The notes under the pieces: model-generated
Seen by the model: the letters and a program-made list of their open reading frames with translations, nothing else
Told to the model about the DNA's origin: nothing
Databases searched by the model: none
Made by a program: the position numbers and the translations under genes
Origin: Amycolatopsis jiangsuensis
Lineage (GTDB): Bacteria > Actinomycetota > Actinomycetes > Mycobacteriales > Pseudonocardiaceae
NCBI RefSeq assembly: GCF_014204865.1
Contig: NZ_JACHMG010000001.1
Span: 1,736,001 to 1,800,000, forward strand
Length of the DNA stretch: 64,000 bases
Direction of reading: 5' to 3'
Part shown: positions 16,301 through 23,756 of the stretch, piece after piece
How positions within the stretch are numbered: position 1 is the stretch's first letter
Layout: every line of letters starts with the position of its first letter

Positions 16301-17146
16301 GTGCTCGACGAGGACAACGCCCCGGTGGGCGTGGATCCCACCCGCTCGAGCGTCGCGCGGGTCTACGACTACTTCCTCGGCGGCGAGGACCACTACGAGG
16401 TGGACCGGGTCATGGGCGACCAGATCCTCGCGAAAATGCCCGAGGTCCGCGACGTGGCCAGGGAGAACCGGGCGTTCCTCATCCGCGCCTGCCGGTTCCT
16501 GGCCACCAACGCCGGTATCCGCCAGTACCTCGACTGCGGTTCCGGCCAGCCCACCGCGGAGAACGTGCACCAGGTCGTCCAGCGCATCCACGACGACGCC
16601 AAGGTGCTCTACAGCGACTACGACCCGGTGGTGGCCAGCCGGGGCCGGGCGCTGCTGGTCGAGGACGAGCGGACGAACTACCTCGAGGCCGACATCTTCG
16701 CACCGGAGAGCATCCTCGACGCCGAGCTCACGCGCGGGCACCTGGACTGGAACCAGCCGATCGCGCTGCTGTTCGTCGCGGCTCTGCACCACTACAAGGG
16801 CGACCACGGCCAGCCCGCCGAGATCACCCGGCGCTACCTCGACGCGCTGCCGTCGGGGTCCTACGTGGTCATCTCGCACGTGCTCGACCCGCGCGACGGC
16901 AGCCAGGACGACGAAACGCTGCAGGAAACCCTGCAGGTCATCCGCGAAGGGTCGATGCGCGACATCACCGCCCGCACCCGCGAGGAGATCCGGGAGCTCT
17001 TCCACGGACTGGAGCTCGTCCCGTCCGGGCCGGGCCGGCCGGGGGAGATCGTGCCGGTGGCCGACTGGTGGCCGGACGGTCCCCGGCTCGGCCCCGACAC
17101 GATCGCCCAGCGGATCATCGCCGCCGGGGTCGCCCGCAAACCCTGA
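16301..17146 (+). CDS. SAM-dependent methyltransferase (DUF574/Methyltransf_19 type)
   Basis: 281 residues. N-terminal VDPTRSSVARVYDYFLGGEDHYEVD is the hallmark of the actinobacterial DUF574 group. The SAM-binding glycine loop reads LDCGSGQPTAENVHQVVQ, followed by VLYSDYDPVV and the acidic NYLEADI. The group is greatly expanded in Streptomyces and Amycolatopsis, with mostly unknown substrates. GTG start with CGGAGG upstream. It precedes the endonuclease and Ku genes by 40 bp and is probably in the same transcription unit. Confidence 0.9.
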   Translation: MLDEDNAPVGVDPTRSSVARVYDYFLGGEDHYEVDRVMGDQILAKMPEVRDVARENRAFLIRACRFLATNAGIRQYLDCGSGQPTAENVHQVVQRIHDDAKVLYSDYDPVVASRGRALLVEDERTNYLEADIFAPESILDAELTRGHLDWNQPIALLFVAALHHYKGDHGQPAEITRRYLDALPSGSYVVISHVLDPRDGSQDDETLQETLQVIREGSMRDITARTREEIRELFHGLELVPSGPGRPGEIVPVADWWPDGPRLGPDTIAQRIIAAGVARKP

Positions 17147-17186
17147 GGAGCGTTTGCCTCCGGAGCCGGCCGGGAAACCGGTACGC

Positions 17187-17792
17187 ATGGCCCGAGTCGA
17201 GGAGTTGCTGGCCGAGCACGGCACGACCTACGCCGCCGAGGCCGGGATCACGCTGGCGGACAAACCGCAGCCGCTGTACCGGCTGCTGGTGCTGACCACG
17301 TTGCTGTCCACCCGGATCAACGCCGAGCTCGCCGTCGCGGCCGCGAAAGAACTTCCGCGCTCACCGTCGGCGATGCGGGCCTCGACGTGGCAGGAGCGGG
17401 TCGACGCGCTCGGGCGCGCGCACTACGTCCGGTACGACGAAAGCACTTCCACTCATCTCGGCGAGGCTGCGGACTTCGTCCGCGAGCGCTACCGCGACGA
17501 TCTGCGCCGGATGAACGACGCCGCGGGCAAGGACCCGCGACAGCTGGAGAAGCTCGTCGCCGAGTTCCCGCGGATCGGGCGTACCGGCGCGCAGATCTTC
17601 TGCCGTGAGGCCCAGGCCGTGTGGCCGTGGCTGCGCCCCTACTTCGATCAGCGGGCGCTGCGCGGTGCGGACAAGGCCGGGCTGCCCGGCGATCCGCGCC
17701 GGCTCGCCCGGCTGGTCTCCGGGGACGACGTCGCTCGGCTGGCGGCCGCGCTGGTCCGGGTCGGCCTGGCGAAGACGGGAAGGAGGCGCTGA
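17187..17792 (+). CDS. HhH endonuclease III-like protein, no FeS cluster
   Basis: 201 residues. LYRLLVLTTLLSTRINAELAVAAAKEL aligns with the start of endonuclease III-type DNA glycosylases. FPRIGRTGAQIFCREAQAVWPWLRPYFDQRAL resembles their helix-hairpin-helix and following helix, but the canonical LPGVGxKTA and catalytic Lys/Asp are not clearly preserved and the four-cysteine FeS loop is absent. Probably a DNA-binding repair protein; catalysis is uncertain. ATG 17187 is the first start after the methyltransferase. Its TGA overlaps the Ku ATG by one base (TGATG), tying it to non-homologous end joining. Confidence 0.7.
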   Translation: MARVEELLAEHGTTYAAEAGITLADKPQPLYRLLVLTTLLSTRINAELAVAAAKELPRSPSAMRASTWQERVDALGRAHYVRYDESTSTHLGEAADFVRERYRDDLRRMNDAAGKDPRQLEKLVAEFPRIGRTGAQIFCREAQAVWPWLRPYFDQRALRGADKAGLPGDPRRLARLVSGDDVARLAAALVRVGLAKTGRRR

Positions 17793-18694
17793 TGCGTCCG
17801 GTCTGGCAGGGAGCGCTCGCGTTCGGGCTGGTCAACGTCCCGGTGCGGCTGTACAAGGCGGTCGAGGACAACGCGGTGCGGTTCACCCAGTTCCAGCGCG
17901 GGACCCGGGACCGCATCCGCTACCGCCGGGTCAACGAGCGTACCGGCGACGAGGTCAAGTACGAGGACATCGTCCGCGGCCGCGAGGTCGGCGACGGGGA
18001 GTACGTGCTCGTCGAACAGGACGAGCTGGACGAGATCGCGCCGGGTCGTTCGCGGTCGCTCGAGGTGGAGAGCTTCGTGGACCTCGCCGAGGTCGATCCG
18101 GTGTACTTCGACCGCACCTACTGGCTGGCGCCCGCGAACGACGACGCCGAACGGCCGTACGTCCTGCTCTTCGACGCACTCGCCCGGCGGGACAAGGCAG
18201 CGGTCGCGAAGTTCGTGCTGCACGGCAAGGAGCACCTCGCACTCGCCCGTGCCGGACACGACGTCCTGGTGCTCAACACCCTGCACTTCTCCGCCGAGGT
18301 CCGCGATCCCGCACGGGACGTGCCGCACCTGCCGGCGCAGGCGAAGACCAAGGACAAGGAACTCGACATGGCGGTCCGGCTCGTCGACTCGATGACCGAG
18401 CCCTGGCAGCCCGAGGAGTACCACGACACCTACCGCGAACGCGTCGAGGACCTGGTCAAGGCCAAGAAGGCGGGCCAGACGGTCACTCCCGCCGAAGCAC
18501 CCGAGGAACCGACGAAGGTGGTCGACCTGTTCGAGGCCCTGTCCAAGAGCGTGCGCGGCAGCCGCAAGCGCCGGACCCCGGACGTCTCCGGCCTTTCCAA
18601 GGCGGACCTGCAGAAGCTCGCGAAGGAACGCGACGTCAAGGGCCGCTCGAAGATGTCGCGGGCCGACCTGGAAGCCGCGCTGAAAGCCTCCTGA
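17792..18694 (+). CDS. ku: Ku, DNA end-binding protein for NHEJ
   Basis: 300 residues. N-terminal VWQGALAFGLVNVPVRLYKA and EDIVRGREVGDGEYVLVEQDELD are invariant Ku-core segments. FDRTYWLAPAND and RLVDSMTEPWQPEEYHDTYRERVEDLVKAK complete the homodimeric DNA-encircling ring. The C-terminus after ~260 carries a basic stretch (RGSRKRR) and a SAP/Rho-N-like module ending KGRSKMSRADLEAALKAS. Ku binds double-strand ends and recruits LigD, which is not in the window. Start ATG with AAGGAGG. Located directly after the HhH protein; a strong hairpin follows. Confidence 0.95.
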   Translation: MRPVWQGALAFGLVNVPVRLYKAVEDNAVRFTQFQRGTRDRIRYRRVNERTGDEVKYEDIVRGREVGDGEYVLVEQDELDEIAPGRSRSLEVESFVDLAEVDPVYFDRTYWLAPANDDAERPYVLLFDALARRDKAAVAKFVLHGKEHLALARAGHDVLVLNTLHFSAEVRDPARDVPHLPAQAKTKDKELDMAVRLVDSMTEPWQPEEYHDTYRERVEDLVKAKKAGQTVTPAEAPEEPTKVVDLFEALSKSVRGSRKRRTPDVSGLSKADLQKLAKERDVKGRSKMSRADLEAALKAS

Positions 18695-18700
18695 GCCGCC

Positions 18701-18735
18701 GCTGGTGCCCGCCTTGTCGCACGGCGGGCACCAGC
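18701..18735. terminator. hairpin terminator between ku and F420 oxidoreductase
   Basis: Perfect 13-bp arms (18701-18713 and 18723-18735, core GGTGCCCGCC/GGCGGGCACC) with a 9-base loop between two convergent genes; a bidirectional terminator. Confidence 0.75.
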
Positions 18736-18743
18736 GAAGTCTT

Positions 18744-19703
18744 CTACTGCAAAGCGGGCAGCAGCTCACGCGCGGCGAAGTCCAGGAATTCCGCCTGGTT
18801 CGCGCCGCCCACCTGCACCAGCGCCACGTCGGTGAAGCCCGCGTCCGCGAACTGGTCCACGGCCTTGCGAATGGGCTCGACGTCCGGGCCGCACGGGATC
18901 CCGGCCGCGACGTCGTCCTCACGCACGTTCTGCGTGGCCGCGGCGAAGGCACGCGGGCTCGGCAGCTCGGAGTTCACCGGCCAGCCGCCGGCGAACCAGC
19001 GGAACTGCTCGTGCGCACGGCGGACCGCGGCGTCGCGGTCGGTGTCCCAGGAGACCGGCAGCTGCGCGATCTTGCGGGCCGGCTGACCCAGCCGGGTCCG
19101 ATCCCATTCCGCGCACAGGTCCGCGTTCGGTTCGACGGCGACCATCGCGTCGGCGACCGGGGCGAACCGGTGCACCGACTCCGGGCCCGACACCGCGACC
19201 GCGATCGGAACCCGTACCTCCGAGAGGTCCCACAATTTCGCCGAATCGACCCGGAAGTGCTTGCCCGCGTAGCTGAACGGGCCGCCGTCGAACAGACCGC
19301 CGATGATCTGCAGAGCTTCGGCCAGCAGCTCGTGCCGGACGGCGACGGACGGCCAGCCCTCGCCCACGACGTGCTCGTTGAGGTTCTCCCCCGCACCCAG
19401 TCCGAGGGTGAACCGATCACCGGAGAGCAGCTGCACCGTCGCGGCCTTCTGCGCGACGACCGCCGGGTGGTACCGGATGGTCGGGCACGTCACGTAGGTC
19501 ATCAGCTCGACCTGCTCGGTGGCCTGGGTCACCGCACCGAGCACGCTCCACGCATAGGGTGCGTGCCCTTGTTCGGAAAGCCACGGCGAGTAGTGGTCAC
19601 TGCAGACCTCGAAGGCGAAGCCGGCCTGCTCGGCGGCAGCCGCCCAGCCCACCAGCTCGCGGGGATCGGACTGCTCGGTCATCAGGGTGTAGCCGATACG
19701 CAT
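18744..19703 (-). CDS. F420-dependent LLM oxidoreductase (F420-G6PDH-like family)
   Basis: 319 residues, a luciferase-like (beta/alpha)8 barrel. IGYTLMTEQSDPRELVGWAAAAEQAGF, CSDHYSPWLSEQGHAPYAWSVLGA, MTYVTCPTIRYHPAVVAQKAATVQLLSGDRFTLGLGAGENLNEHVVG and VAVSGPESV are typical of the TIGR03557-type subgroup, which uses deazaflavin F420. Substrate unknown. The ATG at 19703 lies only 9 bp from the -10 element of a stress-type promoter, so the transcript should be nearly leaderless. Such enzymes are linked with redox-stress resistance in mycobacteria; here that rests on promoter type and neighbours. Confidence 0.88.
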   Translation of the reverse strand: MRIGYTLMTEQSDPRELVGWAAAAEQAGFAFEVCSDHYSPWLSEQGHAPYAWSVLGAVTQATEQVELMTYVTCPTIRYHPAVVAQKAATVQLLSGDRFTLGLGAGENLNEHVVGEGWPSVAVRHELLAEALQIIGGLFDGGPFSYAGKHFRVDSAKLWDLSEVRVPIAVAVSGPESVHRFAPVADAMVAVEPNADLCAEWDRTRLGQPARKIAQLPVSWDTDRDAAVRRAHEQFRWFAGGWPVNSELPSPRAFAAATQNVREDDVAAGIPCGPDVEPIRKAVDQFADAGFTDVALVQVGGANQAEFLDFAARELLPALQ

Positions 19704-19712
19704 GTCCCCGGC

Positions 19713-19737
19713 TTACCCCGGCGCCGCACCGGCAAAC
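19713..19737 (-). promoter_or_regulatory. SigB/SigF-type promoter of F420 oxidoreductase gene
   Basis: On the minus strand GTTT (19737-19734), a 15-bp spacer and GGGTAA (19718-19713), 9 bp before the ATG at 19703. It is back to back with the plus-strand promoter at 19748-19772. Confidence 0.7.
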
Positions 19738-19747
19738 GCGGGCCGGG

Positions 19748-19772
19748 GTTTGACCGGCGGCACCGCGGGTAA
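19748..19772 (+). promoter_or_regulatory. SigB/SigF-type promoter of holin-like/DUF3618/DUF5709 operon
   Basis: GTTT at 19748-19751, 15-bp spacer, GGGTAA at 19767-19772, 24 bp before the GTG at 19797. Only ten bases separate its -35 from the divergent -35 of the F420 gene promoter. Confidence 0.7.
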
Positions 19773-19796
19773 GCGGACCCGGAGAGGAGAGGAGCC

Positions 19797-20210
19797 GTGT
19801 TGGAGGAGATGAACCGGACGCCGGCCCGGGAGAAGTCCACCACCGAGCTGGCCGCCGACCTGAGTGACGAAGTGAAACGCCTGATCCGCGACGAACTACG
19901 GCTCGCGACAGCCGAACTGCAGACCAAGGGCAAGCGGTTCGGTCTCGGCGCGGGGCTGGTCGGCGTGGCCGGGGTACTGGCCTTCTTCGGTGCCGGAGTG
20001 CTGGTCTTCGCGGCGATCCTGGCGCTGGCCCTGGTGCTGCCGGGCTGGCTGGCCGCGGTCATCATCGGCGCAGTTCTGCTGCTGGGAGCCGGAATCGGCG
20101 CACTGGCCGGGAAGAAGCAGGTCGGCCGCGCGGTACCACCGGTACCGGAGGAAGCGGTCGGCAACGTCCGCGAGGACGTCGAGGACATCAAGCAGGAGGT
20201 GCGGTCATGA
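19797..20210 (+). CDS. phage-holin-III-like membrane protein (DUF1469 type)
   Basis: 137 residues. An N-terminal amphipathic segment (STTELAADLSDEVKRLIRDELRLATAELQTKGKRFG) is followed by two transmembrane helices (LVGVAGVLAFFGAGVLVFAAILALAL and WLAAVIIGAVLLLGAGIGALAGKK) and an acidic coiled tail. This is the actinobacterial holin superfamily III/DUF1469 pattern, widespread on chromosomes and not prophage-derived in this setting. GTG 19797 follows a GGAGAGGAGAGGAG tract; ATG 19809 is an alternative. First gene of a three-gene operon with overlapping DUF3618, under a stress-type promoter. Probably a membrane-stress protein. Confidence 0.8.
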   Translation: MLEEMNRTPAREKSTTELAADLSDEVKRLIRDELRLATAELQTKGKRFGLGAGLVGVAGVLAFFGAGVLVFAAILALALVLPGWLAAVIIGAVLLLGAGIGALAGKKQVGRAVPPVPEEAVGNVREDVEDIKQEVRS

Positions 20211-20533
20211 CCGAGCGTGAGACGGCGCCCACCGACGCGGAGCGAGCGCGGGCCGACCGTGACGTCACGCGGGAGGAACTGGCCGAGACGATCGATGCGC
20301 TGGGACACAAGCTGGATGTGCGGACCCGGGCCTCCGAACGCGTCGACGCGACGATCGAGCAGGCTACAGCCGGGGTGGAGGACAAGATTTCCGCGCCGGC
20401 CGCGCGGAAGTTCCGCAGCGGCGCCGAAGCCGTTCGCGACAATCCGCTGCCGATCTTCGGCGCGGTGCTGGGCGGCCTGCTGGTGATCCGGCTGCTGGTC
20501 CGCCGCCGTTCTCGCGCGAGGACCGATTCCTGA
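20207..20533 (+). CDS. DUF3618 protein
   Basis: 108 residues. The motif DVTREELAETIDALGHKLDVRTRASERV, with R(E/D)ELAxTVDAL-like spacing, defines DUF3618. One C-terminal transmembrane helix (LPIFGAVLGGLLVIRLLVRRR) gives a bitopic protein with a long cytoplasmic helical part. The start overlaps the preceding gene's stop (ATGA), so both are translated together. DUF3618 is regularly paired with the DUF1469 holin-like protein in actinomycetes; function unknown. Confidence 0.85.
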   Translation: MTERETAPTDAERARADRDVTREELAETIDALGHKLDVRTRASERVDATIEQATAGVEDKISAPAARKFRSGAEAVRDNPLPIFGAVLGGLLVIRLLVRRRSRARTDS

Positions 20534-20552
20534 CCCACCGAGAGGAGTACGG

Positions 20553-20951
20553 ATGACCGACCGCGAACCGTCCGAACCGGAGACCCTCACGCCCATGGAA
20601 TCCCTGGACGAGGACGACTTGCGCGTCGACCCGCTGGAGACCGGCGTGGAGCCCCCCGAGCACTGGAGCCCGGCCGCGCGGTCCGGCACCACGCCGGCCG
20701 AGGTGCGCGAGGGCGAACCCCTCGGCCGCAGGCTGGCCGAGGAGGAGCCGGACGTCCAGCCCGGTGCGGTCCCCGAACGTCCGATCGCGGCCACCCCGGC
20801 CGCCGAGCTGGACGACTCGGTCGACGCCGCCCCCGCCGACGGTGGTGAGCTCGTCCCGGACGACGTCCCCGCTCACCACTCGGACCCCGATCCGGTCGAG
20901 CAGGCCGACGAGGCGGGCGGTTCGGTCGCGGATTCCCTGCGTACCGAATGA
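20553..20951 (+). CDS. DUF5709 protein
   Basis: 132 residues, very acidic and Pro/Glu/Asp-rich. The segment LDEDDLRVDPLETGVEPPEHWSPAARSGTTPAEVREGEPLGRRLAEEEPDV is the conserved DUF5709 core found in actinobacteria. No membrane segment; largely disordered by composition. AGAGGAG precedes the ATG by 9 bp. Third gene of the stress operon, closed by a hairpin 30 bp downstream. Function unknown. Confidence 0.85.
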   Translation: MTDREPSEPETLTPMESLDEDDLRVDPLETGVEPPEHWSPAARSGTTPAEVREGEPLGRRLAEEEPDVQPGAVPERPIAATPAAELDDSVDAAPADGGELVPDDVPAHHSDPDPVEQADEAGGSVADSLRTE

Positions 20952-20980
20952 GTTTCGCTGCACACTGAAGGAACACAGCT

Positions 20981-21018
20981 GGAAAGGGCGGAGACACAGC
21001 CGGTGTCTCCGCCCTTCC
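20981..21018. terminator. bidirectional hairpin terminator
   Basis: Arms at 20981-20997 and 21003-21018 (AGGGCGGAGACAC/GTGTCTCCGCCCT) with one bulged A and a 5-base loop, between the DUF5709 gene and the convergent small basic protein gene. Confidence 0.75.
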
Positions 21019-21025
21019 GTCCGGC

Positions 21026-21358
21026 TCACCTGCCGAGCGCGTCCTGAAGCTGCTTCTTGGTCATCGAGGACCGGCCCTTGATGTTGCGCTGCCTGGCCTC
21101 GTTGTAGAGCTGGTCACGCGTCGGCCCGCCGGGGCCCTGCCGGTTCCCCGAGCGCTTGCCGCCGCGGTGCTGTGGCGAGACGTCCTTTGTGGACGTCTTG
21201 CTCGCCCGCCGGGACTCGCCCTCCTGCGCGCGGTTCTTGTTGACCGTACGCGCGGCGATCTCCTTCGCACGGCCAGTGCTCGCGCCGCGGTCCTGTTGCG
21301 AAGACTTGATGTGCTCGTACTGTCGTTCCCGCTTGCCGCTCCAGCTCTGCTCCGGCAT
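21026..21358 (-). CDS. small basic protein with C-terminal SAP/Rho-N-like module
   Basis: 110 residues, very basic and Ser/Gln/Arg-rich (KRERQYEHIKSSQQDRG, KTSTKDVSPQHRGGKRSGNRQG). The last ~35 residues (GPTRDQLYNEARQRNIKGRSSMTKKQLQDALGR) form a two-helix nucleic-acid-binding module; annotators often call this a plasmid stabilisation or Rho-N-like protein. The module closely parallels the last 32 residues of Ku in this window. ATG 21358 with GAGGAGG upstream and a stress-type promoter 33 bp upstream. Probably a DNA-binding stress protein. Confidence 0.75.
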   Translation of the reverse strand: MPEQSWSGKRERQYEHIKSSQQDRGASTGRAKEIAARTVNKNRAQEGESRRASKTSTKDVSPQHRGGKRSGNRQGPGGPTRDQLYNEARQRNIKGRSSMTKKQLQDALGR

Positions 21359-21391
21359 GCCAACCTCCTCGATACGGTCGTCAAGTCCCGG

Positions 21392-21416
21392 ATACCCGGT
21401 TGAATGCCGGGAAAAC
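21392..21416 (-). promoter_or_regulatory. SigB/SigF-type promoter of small basic protein gene
   Basis: Minus strand GTTT (21416-21413), 15-bp spacer, GGGTAT (21397-21392), 33 bp before the ATG at 21358. Confidence 0.7.
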
Positions 21417-21458
21417 CCGCCGCGTTTGCCGAACCCCCCGAACGGGAAAGCCCCACCC

Positions 21459-21917
21459 ATGCGAACGGCAGTGGAGATCGCCGCGTGGTGGTGCGGCTTG
21501 GCCGGTCTGTGGCTGCTCACGCTTTCCACCCCGTCCGCGCCCGAGCTGGGCGCCGGCGCCGTCGCCGCGCTCGTGGCCGCCGCCGCGGCGTTCGGAGCGC
21601 GGCGAGCGCTCACCGGACGATGGCGGTTCCGGCTCGGCTGGCTTCGCTGGTTCACGTCGCTTCCGGTCTCCGCGGTACGGGAGTCCGCGGTGGCGCTGAC
21701 CACCGTGGCCCGCAATCCGGAAGCGGGCAGACTCGAGCACGTCGAGCTGCTGGATGAGTCGCGTGCCGTGCACGACGGCCGTCTGGCGGCCGCCGCGTTC
21801 GTGGTCGGCTGCACACCGGGCACGATGGTCGTGGCCGGTGCGCCCGGCACGGGAAGGCTGGTCGTACACCGGCTTCCGGGCAGTGGCGGGAAAATCCTGC
21901 GACAGGTGCGCCGATGA
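21459..21917 (+). CDS. mnhE: Mrp/Mnh cation:proton antiporter subunit E
   Basis: 152 residues. Two N-terminal hydrophobic helices (CGLAGLWLLTLSTPSA; AGAVAALVAAAAAFGARRAL), then RWFTSLPVSAVRESAVALTTVARNP and a cytoplasmic beta domain with CTPGTMVV, a hallmark of MrpE. It is a membrane subunit of the multi-subunit Na+(K+)/H+ antiporter. First gene of a seven-gene operon in which every junction up to mnhC overlaps or abuts; its stop overlaps mnhF (ATGA). The divergent small-protein gene starts 100 bp upstream; no strong promoter is evident. Confidence 0.85.
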   Translation: MRTAVEIAAWWCGLAGLWLLTLSTPSAPELGAGAVAALVAAAAAFGARRALTGRWRFRLGWLRWFTSLPVSAVRESAVALTTVARNPEAGRLEHVELLDESRAVHDGRLAAAAFVVGCTPGTMVVAGAPGTGRLVVHRLPGSGGKILRQVRR

Positions 21918-22165
21918 CCTGGCTCCTGCTGGCCGCGCTGCTGCTCCTCGCCGGAGGACTGGGCCCGGCGCTGTGGTTGTCCGCGCGCGGCCGCCCCGCT
22001 GAGCGGCTCGCCGGTCTGCAGCAGGCTTCCGCGGTCACGGTTCTGGTGCTTTTGCTGCTCACTCAGGCCTACGGGCCGTCCAGCGCCGTGGTGCTGCCGC
22101 TCGTACTGGTGGTGCTCGCGTTCTCCGGCACGCTCGTGTTCATCCGCCTGCTGGGTGCGCGATGA
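21914..22165 (+). CDS. mnhF: Mrp/Mnh antiporter subunit F
   Basis: 83 residues, three hydrophobic helices (LLLAALLLLAGGLGPALWL; ASAVTVLVLLLLTQAY; AVVLPLVLVVLAFSGTLVFIRLL). Size, helix spacing and position between E and G identify MrpF. The usual DR-(A/I)-x-D-motif between helices 1 and 2 is weak here (RLAGLQQASA). Both ends overlap neighbours by 4 bp. Confidence 0.78.
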   Translation: MTWLLLAALLLLAGGLGPALWLSARGRPAERLAGLQQASAVTVLVLLLLTQAYGPSSAVVLPLVLVVLAFSGTLVFIRLLGAR

Positions 22166-22461
22166 CGGTTGCCGCACAGGTTCTCGTGTTCGCCGGAGTG
22201 GCCGTGGTGCTGTTGTCGTCGGCGGGGCTGGTGCGTGCCCGGGATCTGCTCACCCGCCTGCACCTGCTCTCCCCGGTCACCACCCTCGGCGCGCCTCTGA
22301 TCGGAATCGGGCTGGTCCTGGTCAACGGCTGGCACCTCGGCTCCGGTGCGATCGTGGTGACCGTCGCGCTGCTGGTCGTCACCGGCCCGGTCGTGCAGGC
22401 GGGAACCGCGCGGCTGGAGGCCGTGCGCCGCGGCGCGCTCGACGAGGACCTGCCGTCGTGA
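22162..22461 (+). CDS. mnhG: Mrp/Mnh antiporter subunit G
   Basis: 99 residues, three helices. GLVRARDLLTRLHLLSPVTTLGAPLIGIGLVL corresponds to the conserved MrpG segment (R-x-D-x-x-x-R-L-H). Overlaps mnhF by ATGA and the DUF4040 gene by GTGA. Confidence 0.85.
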   Translation: MTVAAQVLVFAGVAVVLLSSAGLVRARDLLTRLHLLSPVTTLGAPLIGIGLVLVNGWHLGSGAIVVTVALLVVTGPVVQAGTARLEAVRRGALDEDLPS

Positions 22462-22694
22462 CCACGGCCCTGCTGCTGGTGTCGCTGGCACTCGTCGCGG
22501 TGTCCGGCCTGGTGGTCGTGGCCACTGGCGACCCGCGGCGCCAGGCTGTCCCGTTCTCGGTGTTCTCATTGTGCCTGACGGTGCTGTTCATGGTCTTCCA
22601 GGCACCGGACGTCGCGTTGTCGGAGCTGGCGGTCGGCGCCGCCGTGCTGCCGCTGCTGGTGCTGCTGACCGTGCGCCGGGTGGGTCGCCGGTGA
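22458..22694 (+). CDS. MbhD-like (DUF4040) antiporter subunit
   Basis: 78 residues, three short hydrophobic helices with the signature FSVFSLCLTVLFMVFQAPDVALSELAVGAAVLP, i.e. the APDVALTExxVG motif of the MbhD domain. In bacterial Mrp complexes this domain is usually the C-terminal part of the large MrpA protein; here it is a separate gene, as in archaeal Mbh/Mrp clusters. GTG start in a GTGA overlap; the stop overlaps the next GTG. Confidence 0.82.
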   Translation: MTTALLLVSLALVAVSGLVVVATGDPRRQAVPFSVFSLCLTVLFMVFQAPDVALSELAVGAAVLPLLVLLTVRRVGRR

Positions 22695-23407
22695 GGGCGC
22701 GCGACGGCCTCGCGCTCGTCGGCGGAACCGGGGTGGCAGCGCTGCTCGTTTCCGCGTTCCTGCGGATGCCCGCCGCCGGCGGGACCGCGCACCCCTACCG
22801 CGATCTGGTGCTCCCGGCAGCGCTGCGGGCCGACACCCCGAATCTGGTGTCCTCGGTGAACTTCGACCTGCGCGCCTTCGACACCCTCGGCGAGGAAACC
22901 ATCGTCGTCGCGGCAGTGGTCGGGGTACTGACCCTGCTGCCGCCGCCGCGGCGGAGATCCGCTCCCCCGCAGCCCGGTTACGTGCTGCCGGCGGTCCGGT
23001 TCACCGGCTACCTGCTCCTGCCGCTCGCGGTCGTACTGGGAATCGACGTGGTGGTGCACGGGCATCTCAGCCCCGGCGGCGGGTTCCAGGGCGGCGTCGT
23101 CCTCGCGACCGGCTGGCACCTGCTCTACCTGTCCGGGAGCTATTCCGCACTGCAGCGGCTCCGCCCACTGGCCTGGCTGGAGCACACCGAAGCCGCGGCC
23201 ACCGGGCTGTACGTCGTGACCGGCCTCGCCGGGCTCGTCGCGACCGGACACTTCCTGACGAACTTCCTGCCATCAGGCCGGTTCGGCTCGCTGCTGTCGG
23301 CGGGCACGGTGCCGTTGCTGAGCCTGCTGATCGGCATCGAGGTCGCGGCGGGCGTGATCGTGCTGCTGTCCCGTTTCCTGGCGCACGGGCTGGGACACGC
23401 GCGATGA
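22691..23407 (+). CDS. mnhB: MbhE-MnhB fusion antiporter subunit
   Basis: 238 residues with two parts. Residues ~1-90 have one TM helix, a periplasmic loop and [28 protein letters not shown], the MbhE-type DFRxxDTLGE motif. Residues ~95-238 are Mnh[46 protein letters not shown], with [12 protein letters not shown] diagnostic of MrpB. Fusion of E and B resembles the arrangement in other actinobacteria. GTG start in a GTGA overlap, ATGA overlap with mnhC. Confidence 0.85.
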   Translation: MRARDGLALVGGTGVAALLVSAFLRMPAAGGTAHPYRDLVLPAALRADTPNLVSSVNFDLRAFDTLGEETIVVAAVVGVLTLLPPPRRRSAPPQPGYVLPAVRFTGYLLLPLAVVLGIDVVVHGHLSPGGGFQGGVVLATGWHLLYLSGSYSALQRLRPLAWLEHTEAAATGLYVVTGLAGLVATGHFLTNFLPSGRFGSLLSAGTVPLLSLLIGIEVAAGVIVLLSRFLAHGLGHAR

Positions 23408-23754
23408 CTGTCCTCTCGGGTGCGTGTTACGGCGTCGCCGGGTGGCTCCTGCTGCTCGGCTGCGCGGGGATCGTGCGGAGCCGGCACCTGGTGCACACGG
23501 TGGTGTCGCTGTCGGTCGCACAGGCCGGAACATACGTGCTGCTGCTCGCGATCGGGTACCAGCAAGGCGCCGGCGCCCCGATCGTCGTTCAGGGACAACA
23601 ACTTCCGGTGGTCGACCCGACTGTCCAGGCCCTCACGCTCACCGACATCGTCGTCTCCGCGACCATCACCGCGCTCCTGCTCGCACTCACTGTCCAGATC
23701 TCGCGGCGGCACGGCACGGTCGACCCCGACGAGCTGCGCTCGTTGCGAGGCTGA
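23404..23754 (+). CDS. mnhC: Mrp/Mnh antiporter subunit C (NuoK-like)
   Basis: 116 residues, three helices. [37 protein letters not shown] and [36 protein letters not shown] match MrpC/NuoK, including the DPxxQALxLTxIVI region. Part of the proton channel next to the D subunit, whose GTG follows two bases after the stop. Confidence 0.88.
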   Translation: MTVLSGACYGVAGWLLLLGCAGIVRSRHLVHTVVSLSVAQAGTYVLLLAIGYQQGAGAPIVVQGQQLPVVDPTVQALTLTDIVVSATITALLLALTVQISRRHGTVDPDELRSLRG

Positions 23755-23756
23755 CT

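Noticed and set aside
23424..23756. Longer N-terminus of mnhD
   Set aside because: The extra ~110 residues are an out-of-frame reading of mnhC and are Arg-rich, unlike a membrane subunit.
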